Of a stretch of DNA of 64,000 nucleotides, positions 23,848 to 32,439 are shown piece after piece. The notes beneath the pieces are model-generated. The model had not been told where the DNA came from. It was given only the letters and a program-made list of their open reading frames with translations, and did not search any database. The number at the start of each line of letters is the position of its first letter. The first letter of the stretch is position 1. Location: NCBI GenBank assembly GCA_965204095.1, contig OZ241991.1, positions 2,294,001 to 2,358,000 on the forward strand, read 5' to 3'. Source of the DNA: JAPPLB01 sp965204095. Lineage in GTDB: Bacteria > Acidobacteriota > Terriglobia > Bryobacterales > UBA6623. The translations under genes were made by a program, and so were the position numbers.

Positions 23848-24669
23848 TCAGGGGTCCACCGCCGCCTCTATCCTTTCCCGGCAGTCCCTTGGCAATGCAT
23901 CGTACAGTTCAGCTAGGTCGTGAGTCTTCTTCGCCTTGTCCAGTCGCGTCATGAGAATAGCTTTCATTGCTAGCTCACACGCAAATGCCGCCGTCATTCC
24001 GGCCATCATAGTGGTCCCCATCCTGGCCATCAGTTCATGATTCGAAGGCTTCCGATACTTGGTCGGTATCGTCCCAGTCACTCGAACCAGCCCGTCGGTC
24101 ACCGACGAGTCGACGCTGACATTCTGAGGTTTCCCAAAGTCGAAGTCCGAGAGTGAAATCGCTGACAGCTCACGAGGCAGGTTCTCCAACCCGGACAGAA
24201 ACGCGCACGCCTGAGCGTACAGATAGCCTGCCTGTCCAGGCGAGTAGTCCCGTCGATCCACCCAACCTTTCTCTCGTTCCTGGGACGCCTTGTCCGCCAC
24301 GCGCTGGTTGAACTTCTCCGTATCCCTGTCCATATCCGGTAGGATCTTCAGCACGAATCTCGCATCCTCGCGATACTGCGAGCCGCTTCCAACCCGCGCC
24401 CGAGGAATGTTGCGTTCCTCCTCCAGCTTCATGCTTGCGGCCTCTCGGGCCGCGTCCTCATCTTTGACCGATCGCCCGCATAGTCGGCACTGAATGTTTA
24501 TACATCGGTCGGCCCTGTCCTTTGCCACTGTCACCGGCCCCCAGCAGTCCTTGCAACGCCCACTGATTTCTGCCGCGCGCGCTGGCCCCACAGCACGATC
24601 ATCCGACGCTCGATCGTCGAACTGCCGCCACTCATCGAAATCTAAGTCTTCTCGCATAGCCTGACTCAT
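23848..24669 (-). pseudogene. zinc-ribbon/HEPN-like protein, 3' end cut by IS3
   Basis: About 273 residues remain. An N-terminal four-Cys ribbon (GRCKDCWGPVTVAK and CINIQCRLCGRSV) is followed by a charged helical region, then a C-terminal helical domain with AFACELAMKAILMTRLDKA and THDLAELYDALP, the layout of HEPN-type or Abi-like domains. The frame ends AAVDP-stop using bases of the IS3 terminal repeat, so the native C terminus is lost. Beyond the IS the frame would go on about 15 codons to TGA near 20781. A start further upstream (24768) is possible. HEPN proteins are often RNases in defence or toxin roles; here that is inference. Confidence 0.65.
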
Positions 24670-24838
24670 GGAGCAGTTCTTAGTTTCGCCCATCCAGCGC
24701 TGGATGAGGGCGATACAGCAGCGGACGGTTTCCGGAAAGCTGATGTGGCTACCGAGGCGAATCTCCAAGCATTACAAGAAGCGCACTGTGGAGCATTGCT
24801 CTACCGAATGGACGATCCAGACAACTCAGTTAGTGACG

Positions 24839-24856
24839 CAGAAAGGATCCTTTCTG
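24839..24856. repeat. 16-bp palindrome around GGATCC
   Basis: AGAAAGGATCCTTTCT is a perfect 16-bp palindrome, and the outer bases extend it to CAGAAAGGATCCTTTCTG. It lies upstream of the zinc-ribbon/HEPN-like gene and downstream of the nuclease-like gene. Related motifs are at 20731 and 30629. Confidence 0.45.
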
Positions 24857-24934
24857 AAAGCCCCACACGGTTTTAGCTTCTCCTTGGTCGCTTGAGAGAA
24901 ACCCCAAGACTAGGCCTCAATGCACGTTGTGCAC

Positions 24935-26620
24935 TCATTGGTTATCGAGGGGCCAAAGGTGCGGAGGAAGCGGAACGCGGTGGTGACGGCTCGCCGAAAC
25001 GAGCAATGGCCAAAGTCCAAACTTAAGAGCTGAAAGTGAGCAGTAGGCCTTCGAGGCAGTGCACTCCGCCCTGACGAGAGCGAGCATGTCATCGCACGTG
25101 CGTTCGATCCTGAAGCCGGTTGCTGCCAGCCCGTGATTGTCGCTGTAACGATACAGATGTTCTTCGCTGTCGGGACCGGGATACCAGAGTTGCAAGGTGG
25201 AATGCTGGAATGGTCCGCTCGCGAAATCGGCCAATACGCCCAGAGTCTCGTTATCGTCGGTTACGGCGGCCCAGACCGCGAGCGTTGGGATGAGAAGGCT
25301 GGCCGCGGTGGCTTCCTTGCGGTAACTTGGTTCATCTTTCGGGTGGCCGGCAAGATCACGATAATCTTCGAACACACATGGATACTCGTGGTTTACCTTG
25401 TATGCGAATATCGTGGCATGCGCGGTTTGCTTGATCCACTCCTTGATCACGTGATTCCATCCAATCCTGTTCAGGAACAAGCATGCGATATTGATGTCGA
25501 TCGCTTGGCTGTCTTTGATTGGGGTGTAGAGAATTGGATTGTTGAGACGCATGTCATCAAGAAGCTCAGCGATGCTGCCGAGGGCGGCTCGAACGTCGGC
25601 TACTAGTTTTTTGTCTTTATTGGCATCCAACAATTCCATCAATTGCAGATACCAAAGCCCCCGGGTAGCGACTCGACCGAGTATGTCGAACAGCTTCAGG
25701 TTGACATCGAGGGCGGATCGGGTTGGAACGGCGGCCGCCAATCCGTGCAGTATCTTGGCTCTCGGCCGGACATAGGTGCTGAGATAATCGTCTGCAATTG
25801 CGTTGTGCAGTTTGATGAGACGTATCATCGAGTCTTTGAGCTGCCGAGCTTCCTTCGAATTACCTGAGAGGGAATTCTTGATGAGCGGCCAGGCGACGAG
25901 AATCGCGCGCTCGCTGCAAAGATATGCAGCTTCGATGTTCCCGGCCGTCCTTGACCAGACGTAAAGGGTCCAAAGGCCTAGGTAGATCTGACGAATCGCG
26001 ATTAGGCGTGCTCGTCTGTTGCTCTTGCAATGTTTGTCGATACTGCTCACAAAGCGGCAATAATGGGCGAAGCAGGTCGAGGGCTCATCGACCAGCGCCA
26101 CCGACTTTCGCAAGTCGGAACTCCATGTTTCAGGCAAGGTCTTCTCTCGCAGGATGCCGGAGAGCAGCATTTCAGCCAGGCGGTCTCCATTCCAGAGATC
26201 GAATGTAATGCATCCCTGTGTGTGTGTGTCCATGTAGCCGTTAACGTCGTCTCTCACATCCTCGTGGAGGTACCCACCGATGCACAGGACGACTTTGACA
26301 GGGAGGTGGTTGTAGCGTTTCGGTATGCGTTTGTAGATGTATACGTCTAGGATTTGATTGAGTGATGCGCGTAGTGACTGCGGTCCGACGTCCCAATCCG
26401 AGCGTCTGAGGTTGCCAGGTTTAATTGAGAAAAGAAACAGGGCCTGCTTGCCGCCGTTGTCGATGCCCACTGCGGATACATCGACGCCGTACTGTTTTGT
26501 CCCGACTGCGGGCTTGGAGAGTACCGTAAAGCCGATTTCGCTGAGTAGATCCGGCATGATGACGTCAAGCTCACCCCTCTCCTTCAGGGATGCGAGATAT
26601 TCGGTGAAGATGAGCTTCAT
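24935..26620 (-). CDS. PD-(D/E)XK nuclease-like protein with long helical C terminus
   Basis: 561 residues. The N-terminal ~110 residues fit a restriction-endonuclease-like core: Glu17 in ERGELDVIMPDLL, Asp47 in YGVDVSAVG and the S-I-K of LFLFSIKPGN (65-67). A second conserved-looking block, SLNQILDVYIYKRIP and VVLCIGGYLHEDVR, follows. The rest (160-561) is helical with LRLRAIRQIYLGLWTLYVW-like segments and DVNLKLFDILGRVATRGLW. The start codon overlaps the stop of the upstream helical-repeat gene by 4 nt. I know related uncharacterised proteins from defence islands but no named system. Proposed: DNA-cutting effector. Confidence 0.65.
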   Translation of the reverse strand: MKLIFTEYLASLKERGELDVIMPDLLSEIGFTVLSKPAVGTKQYGVDVSAVGIDNGGKQALFLFSIKPGNLRRSDWDVGPQSLRASLNQILDVYIYKRIPKRYNHLPVKVVLCIGGYLHEDVRDDVNGYMDTHTQGCITFDLWNGDRLAEMLLSGILREKTLPETWSSDLRKSVALVDEPSTCFAHYCRFVSSIDKHCKSNRRARLIAIRQIYLGLWTLYVWSRTAGNIEAAYLCSERAILVAWPLIKNSLSGNSKEARQLKDSMIRLIKLHNAIADDYLSTYVRPRAKILHGLAAAVPTRSALDVNLKLFDILGRVATRGLWYLQLMELLDANKDKKLVADVRAALGSIAELLDDMRLNNPILYTPIKDSQAIDINIACLFLNRIGWNHVIKEWIKQTAHATIFAYKVNHEYPCVFEDYRDLAGHPKDEPSYRKEATAASLLIPTLAVWAAVTDDNETLGVLADFASGPFQHSTLQLWYPGPDSEEHLYRYSDNHGLAATGFRIERTCDDMLALVRAECTASKAYCSLSALKFGLWPLLVSASRHHRVPLPPHLWPLDNQ

Positions 26621-28338
26621 GACGGAGGCGGCTCTGAGCAGAAGCGATGGATGGCGAGATGGAGGCCCACGGGGTCGATAAGGTCCATGCGTGGAAACTC
26701 GGCTGAAACTTCGTGGGTAGACATCGCGATTTCCTTTCTTTCTGGATCGCTGGTGGCTTCACGATAGATATAGGCGATCGATGCAGTGCCGTAGAGTATC
26801 GTCGACTTGTGTGCGAGGTTAATCAGAATCGAAGCCTCTTCCGCCTGCTTGTGCACTTTTCGATAATAGTCGGCCAGTCGATAGCATTGAATCTGTCGTT
26901 CCCGCTCACTTGGCGCGAATGCTTGGCAATGTCCCGTGCGCTCGAGGTCATTGACATAGGTCGCCAAGTCTCGAGAAAGTTGCGCTACCGAGTGCCGTGC
27001 GGGGTCGTCAGGTGAAATTGCTGCTTCAAAGCATTCGATCGCAGAGGGATAGTTGAGGAGGAAGTAGCCCAGAACCAGCTGTTCGAGTTCTAGGCGATCC
27101 TGCTCCGATATGGCTCTGAGACAGGACAGAAGAAGTGCGGCGGTGGCTTCCTTCTTGATCAGGCAGTAGCCAAGTATCTTGCGCGCCAGATATAGAATCC
27201 AGGGAGAAGAGAGGGATAAGGGAGTGAGGTCGATGTCGAGACCATCTCGTGATTGCTGGAATGGGAGCAGGTCGGCAGCGGCCGTGCATAGTTTGTGATC
27301 TCCTGTCAACAGCAGCGAAACAACGTACCAGCCGAGAACGCTTCCTTTCTCATCGCCGAGTTTGTGTGTGAAATCGCTCAAGACGTCGATGGTGGGCACG
27401 TCATCGCCATTGGTTAGTAATTGGACGAGAAACCCGAGCACGCGTTGGCGATCTTTGTCGAGATCCCACTGGTCGAGCACCGAATCGATCATCTTAATGG
27501 TGTGGATGTCGTGCTTGTCCACGCACTGAAGGGCGGCGAGGCTCGCGTCGATCATTGCCTCGGTGTAGAGATGTCGACGAGTGAGAAGACCATAGGCGAG
27601 AGAGCGGCGGATTGCGGGTATTTGATGTCTGCACGCTTTTTTAAGCAGAGGCTCCACGGCGTGTGTGATGTCGGAACCGCCGCGCTTCAGAAGAAGGAGT
27701 GCGGCATCTACGGCTATGGCTGTGTTCTCGTCGGGGTCGGGAGTCTCGATGAGGTCCTCGATACGGTTGATTGCACGGGCGAGACGGGTTTCGTCATCGA
27801 TTGAAACGATTTGTACAAGCGCCCAGACAGCGTCCAATTGAATTTTGGACTGGGAATGGTCAGAAAAAGTGAAGGCCTCTTCAACATACCTGTCCACATC
27901 ATGTGTTGCGCCCGCGAGCAAGACAGGGTTGATGAGTTGTGCGTGTGCATCGATGTCGAGATGGACAAGTGCCAAGGCGTCTTCAGCATGTGCGGGGCTT
28001 TGGCGTGCCCACAAGCCAAAGGCGTTATGGATCAAGTGATGCGAGGTGTTGTCAGCCCTTGCTGACATGGTCTTGCACGAGCGGGCCGCAGCCTCGGCCG
28101 TACATTCGATGCGCGGTAGAGTCTCGCAGAAAATCCGCTGGAGCGCGGAGAATGAACAGTTCAGATCTTCAACGAGAGATGACGGCTCACAGGAAGCCAG
28201 AAAGTCAATCTCACCGCTGTTGTGCAGGTCGGAGATTGCCTTGGCCACAGAGTCCAGTTGATCGTAGGGGGTAGCGGCTATTGCTTCAAGCAGGGTTCCT
28301 GCATCGTTGGCCTGGAGAATGAATTCGCGCGTGTTCAT
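26617..28338 (-). CDS. large helical-repeat protein, partner of the nuclease-like gene
   Basis: 573 residues, almost all helical by pattern, with repeated pairs of helices resembling HEAT/ARM units in the first half (for example DAVWALVQIVSIDDETRLARAI and IRRSLAYGLLTRRHLYTEA) and TPR-like helices near the end (YRLADYYRKVHKQAEEASIL). There is no catalytic motif, signal peptide or membrane helix. It is the first gene of a two-gene operon; the downstream nuclease-like gene starts inside its stop. Likely a scaffold or sensor for the nuclease. Base composition is lower in GC than the flanking parA and array regions, which suggests separate acquisition. Confidence 0.6.
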   Translation of the reverse strand: MNTREFILQANDAGTLLEAIAATPYDQLDSVAKAISDLHNSGEIDFLASCEPSSLVEDLNCSFSALQRIFCETLPRIECTAEAAARSCKTMSARADNTSHHLIHNAFGLWARQSPAHAEDALALVHLDIDAHAQLINPVLLAGATHDVDRYVEEAFTFSDHSQSKIQLDAVWALVQIVSIDDETRLARAINRIEDLIETPDPDENTAIAVDAALLLLKRGGSDITHAVEPLLKKACRHQIPAIRRSLAYGLLTRRHLYTEAMIDASLAALQCVDKHDIHTIKMIDSVLDQWDLDKDRQRVLGFLVQLLTNGDDVPTIDVLSDFTHKLGDEKGSVLGWYVVSLLLTGDHKLCTAAADLLPFQQSRDGLDIDLTPLSLSSPWILYLARKILGYCLIKKEATAALLLSCLRAISEQDRLELEQLVLGYFLLNYPSAIECFEAAISPDDPARHSVAQLSRDLATYVNDLERTGHCQAFAPSERERQIQCYRLADYYRKVHKQAEEASILINLAHKSTILYGTASIAYIYREATSDPERKEIAMSTHEVSAEFPRMDLIDPVGLHLAIHRFCSEPPPS

Positions 28339-28996
28339 GGCGGGAGGACGAACCGTTCAGTGTCAGCAATAGTCGCCAATACGAACGCGGCGACTGGTGA
28401 TGGACGTTAGAGGATGGGGTGGCCAGGGTCGGTATTCGCGATGATGCGGGATCGAGATCGGTCGATCCATCGGCACGTTCAGCACAAAAACCCAATGGTT
28501 CGATGTCGACGAAAGACCGGTATGCATTCCCTCTGCTCATTTTTACACGTGGATCGCAAATTGTTGCAAAAACGAAGGTTTGTGCAATGAACAGTGCACT
28601 ACCAACCATGTCATAGCTCACTCGATGGATTGCACAATCAGATGCTCCATCTCTCAGACCTGCGGCCTCCACACGCTGCGCTTGCGGGCCGCCTGTTTTG
28701 TTGATAGCGATTCCTTGCAGCCCCGAAAGGCTCTACGTTGCCGGTCAAGATCGATAGCGAGAATTCGGCTCTAAACCTGCCTGCTCGCGATACATGACTG
28801 TATGGAAGGCTATTTCAAACCATGTTGTCCTCTGACATTCGGGAGACGCTCAACTTGGCTCTGGATTTAAGTTGCGTCTCTCAGGCTCAGGTACGGCATC
28901 TGCCATGACGGCTCAGCGACAACAGGACTTGTCCTGTGTCTCACGAATGGAAAGAGCGCCTCCGGTATCTTGGGATGCAGTGAACAAATAACGCTG
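28339..28996. other. gene-poor stretch between divergent genes
   Basis: About 660 bp separating the divergent helical-repeat and sigma-factor genes; promoters for both must lie here. A minus-strand frame (28286-28672) contains a hydrophobic stretch (SALFIAQTFVFATI) but no family I recognise. I give no gene. Confidence 0.4.
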
Positions 28997-30457
28997 ATGG
29001 ACACACATACTCAGTACATGAGGGATTGCGAAGACAGGGATCTCGTGACACAGGCGCAACGGGGCAATCGTGAGGCACTCGGGGAACTCTTCTCGCGTTA
29101 CTGGCGGGCAGCACGAGCGGCCGCGTTTGGAGTGACAGGGGACCTGCCGTCGGCCGAAGATGCGGCCGCGGAAGCGTTCCGCCAGATGCTGGTGAGCATC
29201 CACTCCCTGCGCGATCCCAATCGATTTGCAGCTTGGTTGAGAAGGATTGTGATGCGCAAAGCCCGGGTCCTTCAAAACCGTCGGCAGACTGAAAGTTCGC
29301 TTAGCGCGGCGATGCCCGATCCAGCACACGGATCGGACGACAAGCTGGCAGAGCTACAGTTGAGATCTGTCGTCCAACGCGCCGTATTGGAGTTGCCGGG
29401 CCGCCTGCGCGAAGTTGTGTCGTTGTTCTACTTCGAGGGGTACGAGCCGACGACTGCCGCTCGATTTCTCGACATTCCGGACGGCACCTTCCGACGCCGT
29501 ATGCACGAGGGCCGCAAGCGGCTCCGCAATGCTGTCGAAAATATCTTGCGAGAAGGAGCGTTCATGAACAAAGAACAAGACATCACGATTGGCCGACTCA
29601 GAAAAGTCATCGACAATCCAGATGACGATGACGGCGAGTCGTTCTACCAAGTAGTTAGGGAATCGCTGGCCTTTCGCCCAGTGCCAAAGGAGTTGATCGA
29701 CCTGTTCCACTCGAAAGTTCAGTTGGAAGAGGCTTCTCAAGAGTCCGTCACCGCCGGAGCGGACTCCGGGGACCGAGTTCGCGAACTGGTGCAACGTTTC
29801 ACGGGCCCTTCGGCTCGTGCTTCGGATCCCGACCATCCCGTGGGTGGAGTCGTGGTGCTCGTTCAGCGAGCGCTACCCAACTTTCGGGCCTGGAAGCCTG
29901 ACGTTGTAGAAGCGCTGGCAAGCTTCACAACGAACACCGGCGGCCTCGAAAACTTCAAAGCGCTCCGGCCTCCAGGTTTCAATATTGGGCGGCCGGGGGC
30001 CTTTCTGCATGTGACGCGAACTGTTGTGTCTCGGAACGCCAAAGGCGATGAGGAAACGACGTATCAACTCCTCAAAGACAGTGCGGACTCACAGACGTTT
30101 CGGGCGGGCCTTCAGCGTGCTCGAATCAGCGACGTCCTCGATCTGACCTGGATGGTCGCCGGCCCTCTAGAGTTGCGGTCGGTGCAGGAACTGCTGGAAC
30201 GGCTGACTGCTCACGTGCTGCCCGATACGCATGTGCGTTTCAGAAGCTATGACGAGCCGCGCTACCGTTCCTCCTTGCAGCTTCGGATCGCCGACATGCC
30301 CGTACCTGCCGCAACAGGGGGCGTGCTGGCTGAATGGTCGGGTTGTCCACAAGGGGTCGACGCGGCTCATTTGCGTATCTTCCTCGAGCCGTGGGCGACC
30401 GTAACATCGGGTCAGTTGATCGAGCCTCAATCCATGGGTGCTGGCCTGTATGACTAA
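28997..30457 (+). CDS. ECF-type sigma factor with ~300-residue C-terminal extension
   Basis: About 486 residues. Residues 13-85 are sigma region 2 (LVTQAQRGNREALGELFSRY, then AEDAAAEAFRQML and FAAWLRRIVMRKARV). Region 4 follows at about 120-170 (VLELPGRLREVVSLFYFEGY, TTAARFLDIPDGTFRRRM). Normal ECF factors end near residue 190; here about 300 residues follow with no known domain, including GGLENFKALRPPGFNIGRPG and a Leu-rich RSVQELLERLTAHVL. C-terminal domains in ECF factors often control activity in place of an anti-sigma factor. ATG 28997 is preferred over a TTG at 28970. No anti-sigma gene is next to it. Confidence 0.85.
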   Translation: MDTHTQYMRDCEDRDLVTQAQRGNREALGELFSRYWRAARAAAFGVTGDLPSAEDAAAEAFRQMLVSIHSLRDPNRFAAWLRRIVMRKARVLQNRRQTESSLSAAMPDPAHGSDDKLAELQLRSVVQRAVLELPGRLREVVSLFYFEGYEPTTAARFLDIPDGTFRRRMHEGRKRLRNAVENILREGAFMNKEQDITIGRLRKVIDNPDDDDGESFYQVVRESLAFRPVPKELIDLFHSKVQLEEASQESVTAGADSGDRVRELVQRFTGPSARASDPDHPVGGVVVLVQRALPNFRAWKPDVVEALASFTTNTGGLENFKALRPPGFNIGRPGAFLHVTRTVVSRNAKGDEETTYQLLKDSADSQTFRAGLQRARISDVLDLTWMVAGPLELRSVQELLERLTAHVLPDTHVRFRSYDEPRYRSSLQLRIADMPVPAATGGVLAEWSGCPQGVDAAHLRIFLEPWATVTSGQLIEPQSMGAGLYD

Positions 30458-30750
30458 TTCGGAAGTCAACCTCTTCGTTGGTGGCGGCACGCGCAGCTCA
30501 AACCAAACAGCATCCTGATTAAGGAGCGTCCCGCGGCCGCGAATTTGGTATCCAACGCGGTACGTTCGCCTTGTAGCGGCGATAGTGAAAACGGCACTGG
30601 AAAATAGTCCACTGACCATTGTAGAAACGATCCTTTCTGCAGCATTGCACCCCCCCTCCTCGATCCGCTCCGTGACCGATCGGATTGCCGATCAATAGCA
30701 CATGCAATGATACAATCGTCTTTTCGAATGTTTCGAAGGGTTTGTGCAAC
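30458..30750. promoter_or_regulatory. region upstream of the recombinase pair
   Basis: 293 bp without a gene. It holds the CGATCCTTTCTGCAGCA motif (from 30629) and, just before the resolvase, TTCGAATGTTTCGAA (30724-30738), an interrupted repeat of TTCGAA that could be a resolvase-binding site. Confidence 0.4.
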
Positions 30751-31368
30751 ATGCGCATCGGCTACGCACGAGTCTCCACCGTTGACCAGAACCTTCAGCT
30801 GCAGATCGATGCCCTGAAAAACGCCGGCTGCGAGCGCATCTACACCGAACACGCTTCCGGCGTGTCTCGCATCCGCCCCGAGCTCGACCGCCTCTTCGAG
30901 TCGCTCCGCGCCGGCGACACCCTCGTCGTCTGGCGCTTCGACCGGATGGGCCGCAGCGTTTCCAACCTCGTCAGCCTGATCGAGCGGCTTCGCTCCCTGG
31001 AAGTCGCCATCATCAGCCTCACCGAAGGCATCGACACCAACACCCCCATCGGCGAAGCCATGTTCACCATCATCGCCGTGTTCTCTCAATTGGAGCGGCA
31101 GATCCTCTCCGAACGCTCCCGCGCCGGCGTCGCGGCCCACCGCAAGAACGGCAACCGCTGGGGCAAGCCGTCAAAGTTCCACAACCCCGAAAACGTCGAG
31201 CTCGCACGCTCGCTGCTCCGCGAAGGCACCTTGTCGAAAGCCAAGATCGCCCGCCGCATCGGCGTGCATCCCGTCACCCTTTACCGCTGGTTCCCGGGCG
31301 GCGAGGCCGACAGCTTCACTCCCACACCGACCTTTCACCGCAAACAGAAGCAGCGAGCTCATCAGTGA
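30751..31368 (+). CDS. serine recombinase (resolvase/invertase type)
   Basis: 205 residues. The resolvase domain has IGYARVSTVDQN (catalytic Ser9), YTEHASGVSRIRPELDRL, TLVVWRFDRMGRSV with the conserved Arg, and a long E helix with ERQILSERSRAGVAAHR. The C-terminal helix-turn-helix is LSKAKIARRIGVHPVTLYRWF. This is the length and layout of Tn3 resolvases and DNA invertases. It starts at ATG 30751 and overlaps the following recombinase by 4 nt. It could resolve cointegrates or invert DNA of the island. Confidence 0.93.
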   Translation: MRIGYARVSTVDQNLQLQIDALKNAGCERIYTEHASGVSRIRPELDRLFESLRAGDTLVVWRFDRMGRSVSNLVSLIERLRSLEVAIISLTEGIDTNTPIGEAMFTIIAVFSQLERQILSERSRAGVAAHRKNGNRWGKPSKFHNPENVELARSLLREGTLSKAKIARRIGVHPVTLYRWFPGGEADSFTPTPTFHRKQKQRAHQ

Positions 31369-32255
31369 CGCTTACCGAAGCCTTCAGCATCTACTTGCAC
31401 GAAGTACAGGCTCGCAAGCGGTCACACTCCACCTTCAGGAACTACGACTACCTCTTCCGCGTCTGGAATCGCTACGCCAAAAAGCACGGCCTCACTGACC
31501 TCGACAACTTCACGCAGGATGAAATCCGCCGTTGGCGCGATAGCTGGACCACCAGCACCAGCACCACCAAGCTGCGGCTCACGCTGCTGCGCACCTTCTT
31601 CCGGTTCGCCGTCAAGGAAGGCTGGATCGATCACTTCCCCATGAGCAACGTCCTCAACCCCAAGGTCGTCAGCAAGCCCACTCTTCCATTCAACCTGCAT
31701 GAAATGCGCTCGCTCTTGAGAGCTTCCCAGGACCACGTCCAGGAGAAAGCCCTCATCCTTCTCATGCGCTACGCCGGGCTTTCCTTCCAGGACGCCGTCA
31801 CCTGCAGCCGCGATCACATCTACGGCGACACCCTCATTCTTCGCCGCGCGAAGACGGGCGAGCTTGTGATCACTCACTTGCCCGATCCCGTCATTGACTC
31901 ACTCTTTTCCATCACCTTCGACGGCAGCCCCTATTTCTTCTGGACCGGCACATCGAAGCCCCTCACCGCAACGAAATTCTGGAGGAGGCGACTCAACTCC
32001 CTGGCTCGCAAAGCCGGGGTCGCCGACTTCAAACCGCAACGCTTGCGCGACACGTTCGCCGTCGAGCTGCTCTCGAAGAATGTGCCGATCGAGGATGTCA
32101 GCACTCTGCTCGGCCACAGCAGCATCTTCACGACCGAGCGCCACTACGCTCCCTGGAACAAAACGCGGCGCGACCGTCTCGTTCAGATAACACAGCAAGC
32201 GAACTTGAACGATCCCTTGCTTCAGGAACTTAGCAAAAGGAGCCAGAAAAGCTGA
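31365..32255 (+). CDS. tyrosine recombinase with altered active-site boxes
   Basis: 296 residues (GTG start). An N-terminal SAM-like core-binding domain (residues 1-95: HSTFRNYDYLFRVWNRYAKK) precedes a catalytic domain. Present: the Lys of RRAKTGE, the Arg of RLRDTF, the His of LLGHSSIFTTE and the Tyr of RHYAPW. Box I reads RYAGLSFQDAV where GLR is expected, so the first Arg appears to be Ser. The HxxR of box II is QRLR, so the His is Gln. It may be impaired or use a shifted Arg. Translation is coupled to the resolvase. It lies at the island edge, as an integrase would. Confidence 0.85.
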   Translation: MTLTEAFSIYLHEVQARKRSHSTFRNYDYLFRVWNRYAKKHGLTDLDNFTQDEIRRWRDSWTTSTSTTKLRLTLLRTFFRFAVKEGWIDHFPMSNVLNPKVVSKPTLPFNLHEMRSLLRASQDHVQEKALILLMRYAGLSFQDAVTCSRDHIYGDTLILRRAKTGELVITHLPDPVIDSLFSITFDGSPYFFWTGTSKPLTATKFWRRRLNSLARKAGVADFKPQRLRDTFAVELLSKNVPIEDVSTLLGHSSIFTTERHYAPWNKTRRDRLVQITQQANLNDPLLQELSKRSQKS

Positions 32256-32256
32256 A

Positions 32257-32279
32257 CGGGAGCCCCGTACCGGCTCCCG
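32257..32279 (+). terminator. terminator after the recombinase pair
   Basis: CGGGAGCC (32257-32264) and GGCTCCCG (32272-32279) form a perfect 8-bp stem with a 7-nt loop, directly after the recombinase stop. The T-tract is weak. Confidence 0.6.
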
Positions 32280-32439
32280 CTCGTGTTCTCAACGCCTGAC
32301 AGAGCACTCGATAAATGCTGGACGCTTCGAACTCTCGCTACCAGTATACCATACTAGTAGTCACTTTCTCAGACTGTGTGACGTTCCCGTGCCGGCCTTG
32401 TACGGGCCATCCGCCGATGAACAGCCGTTCTGAGCTGAC

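Larger units (their letters stand above)
20823..23859 (+). mobile_element. IS3-family insertion sequence, interrupted by IS110-type element
   Basis: The ends GTGGACCCC-N2-AA-N2-GAGACAAG at 20823 and its inverse at 23859 are clear inverted repeats. Inside are orfA (broken) and orfB (intact), plus a 250-bp 3' tail. No obvious target duplication is seen. The right end sits in the coding frame of the zinc-ribbon/HEPN-like gene, supplying its present stop codon. Confidence 0.9.

Noticed and set aside
28286..28672. Minus-strand frame between the helical-repeat and sigma genes
   Set aside because: It has a hydrophobic segment but overlaps the start of the helical-repeat gene in another frame and shows no family or ribosome site.
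32300..32360. Possible tRNA or attachment site after the recombinase pair (CTTCGAACTC, then CTACCA)
   Set aside because: The T-stem bases do not pair and no cloverleaf is seen. An attachment site may exist but I cannot define it.
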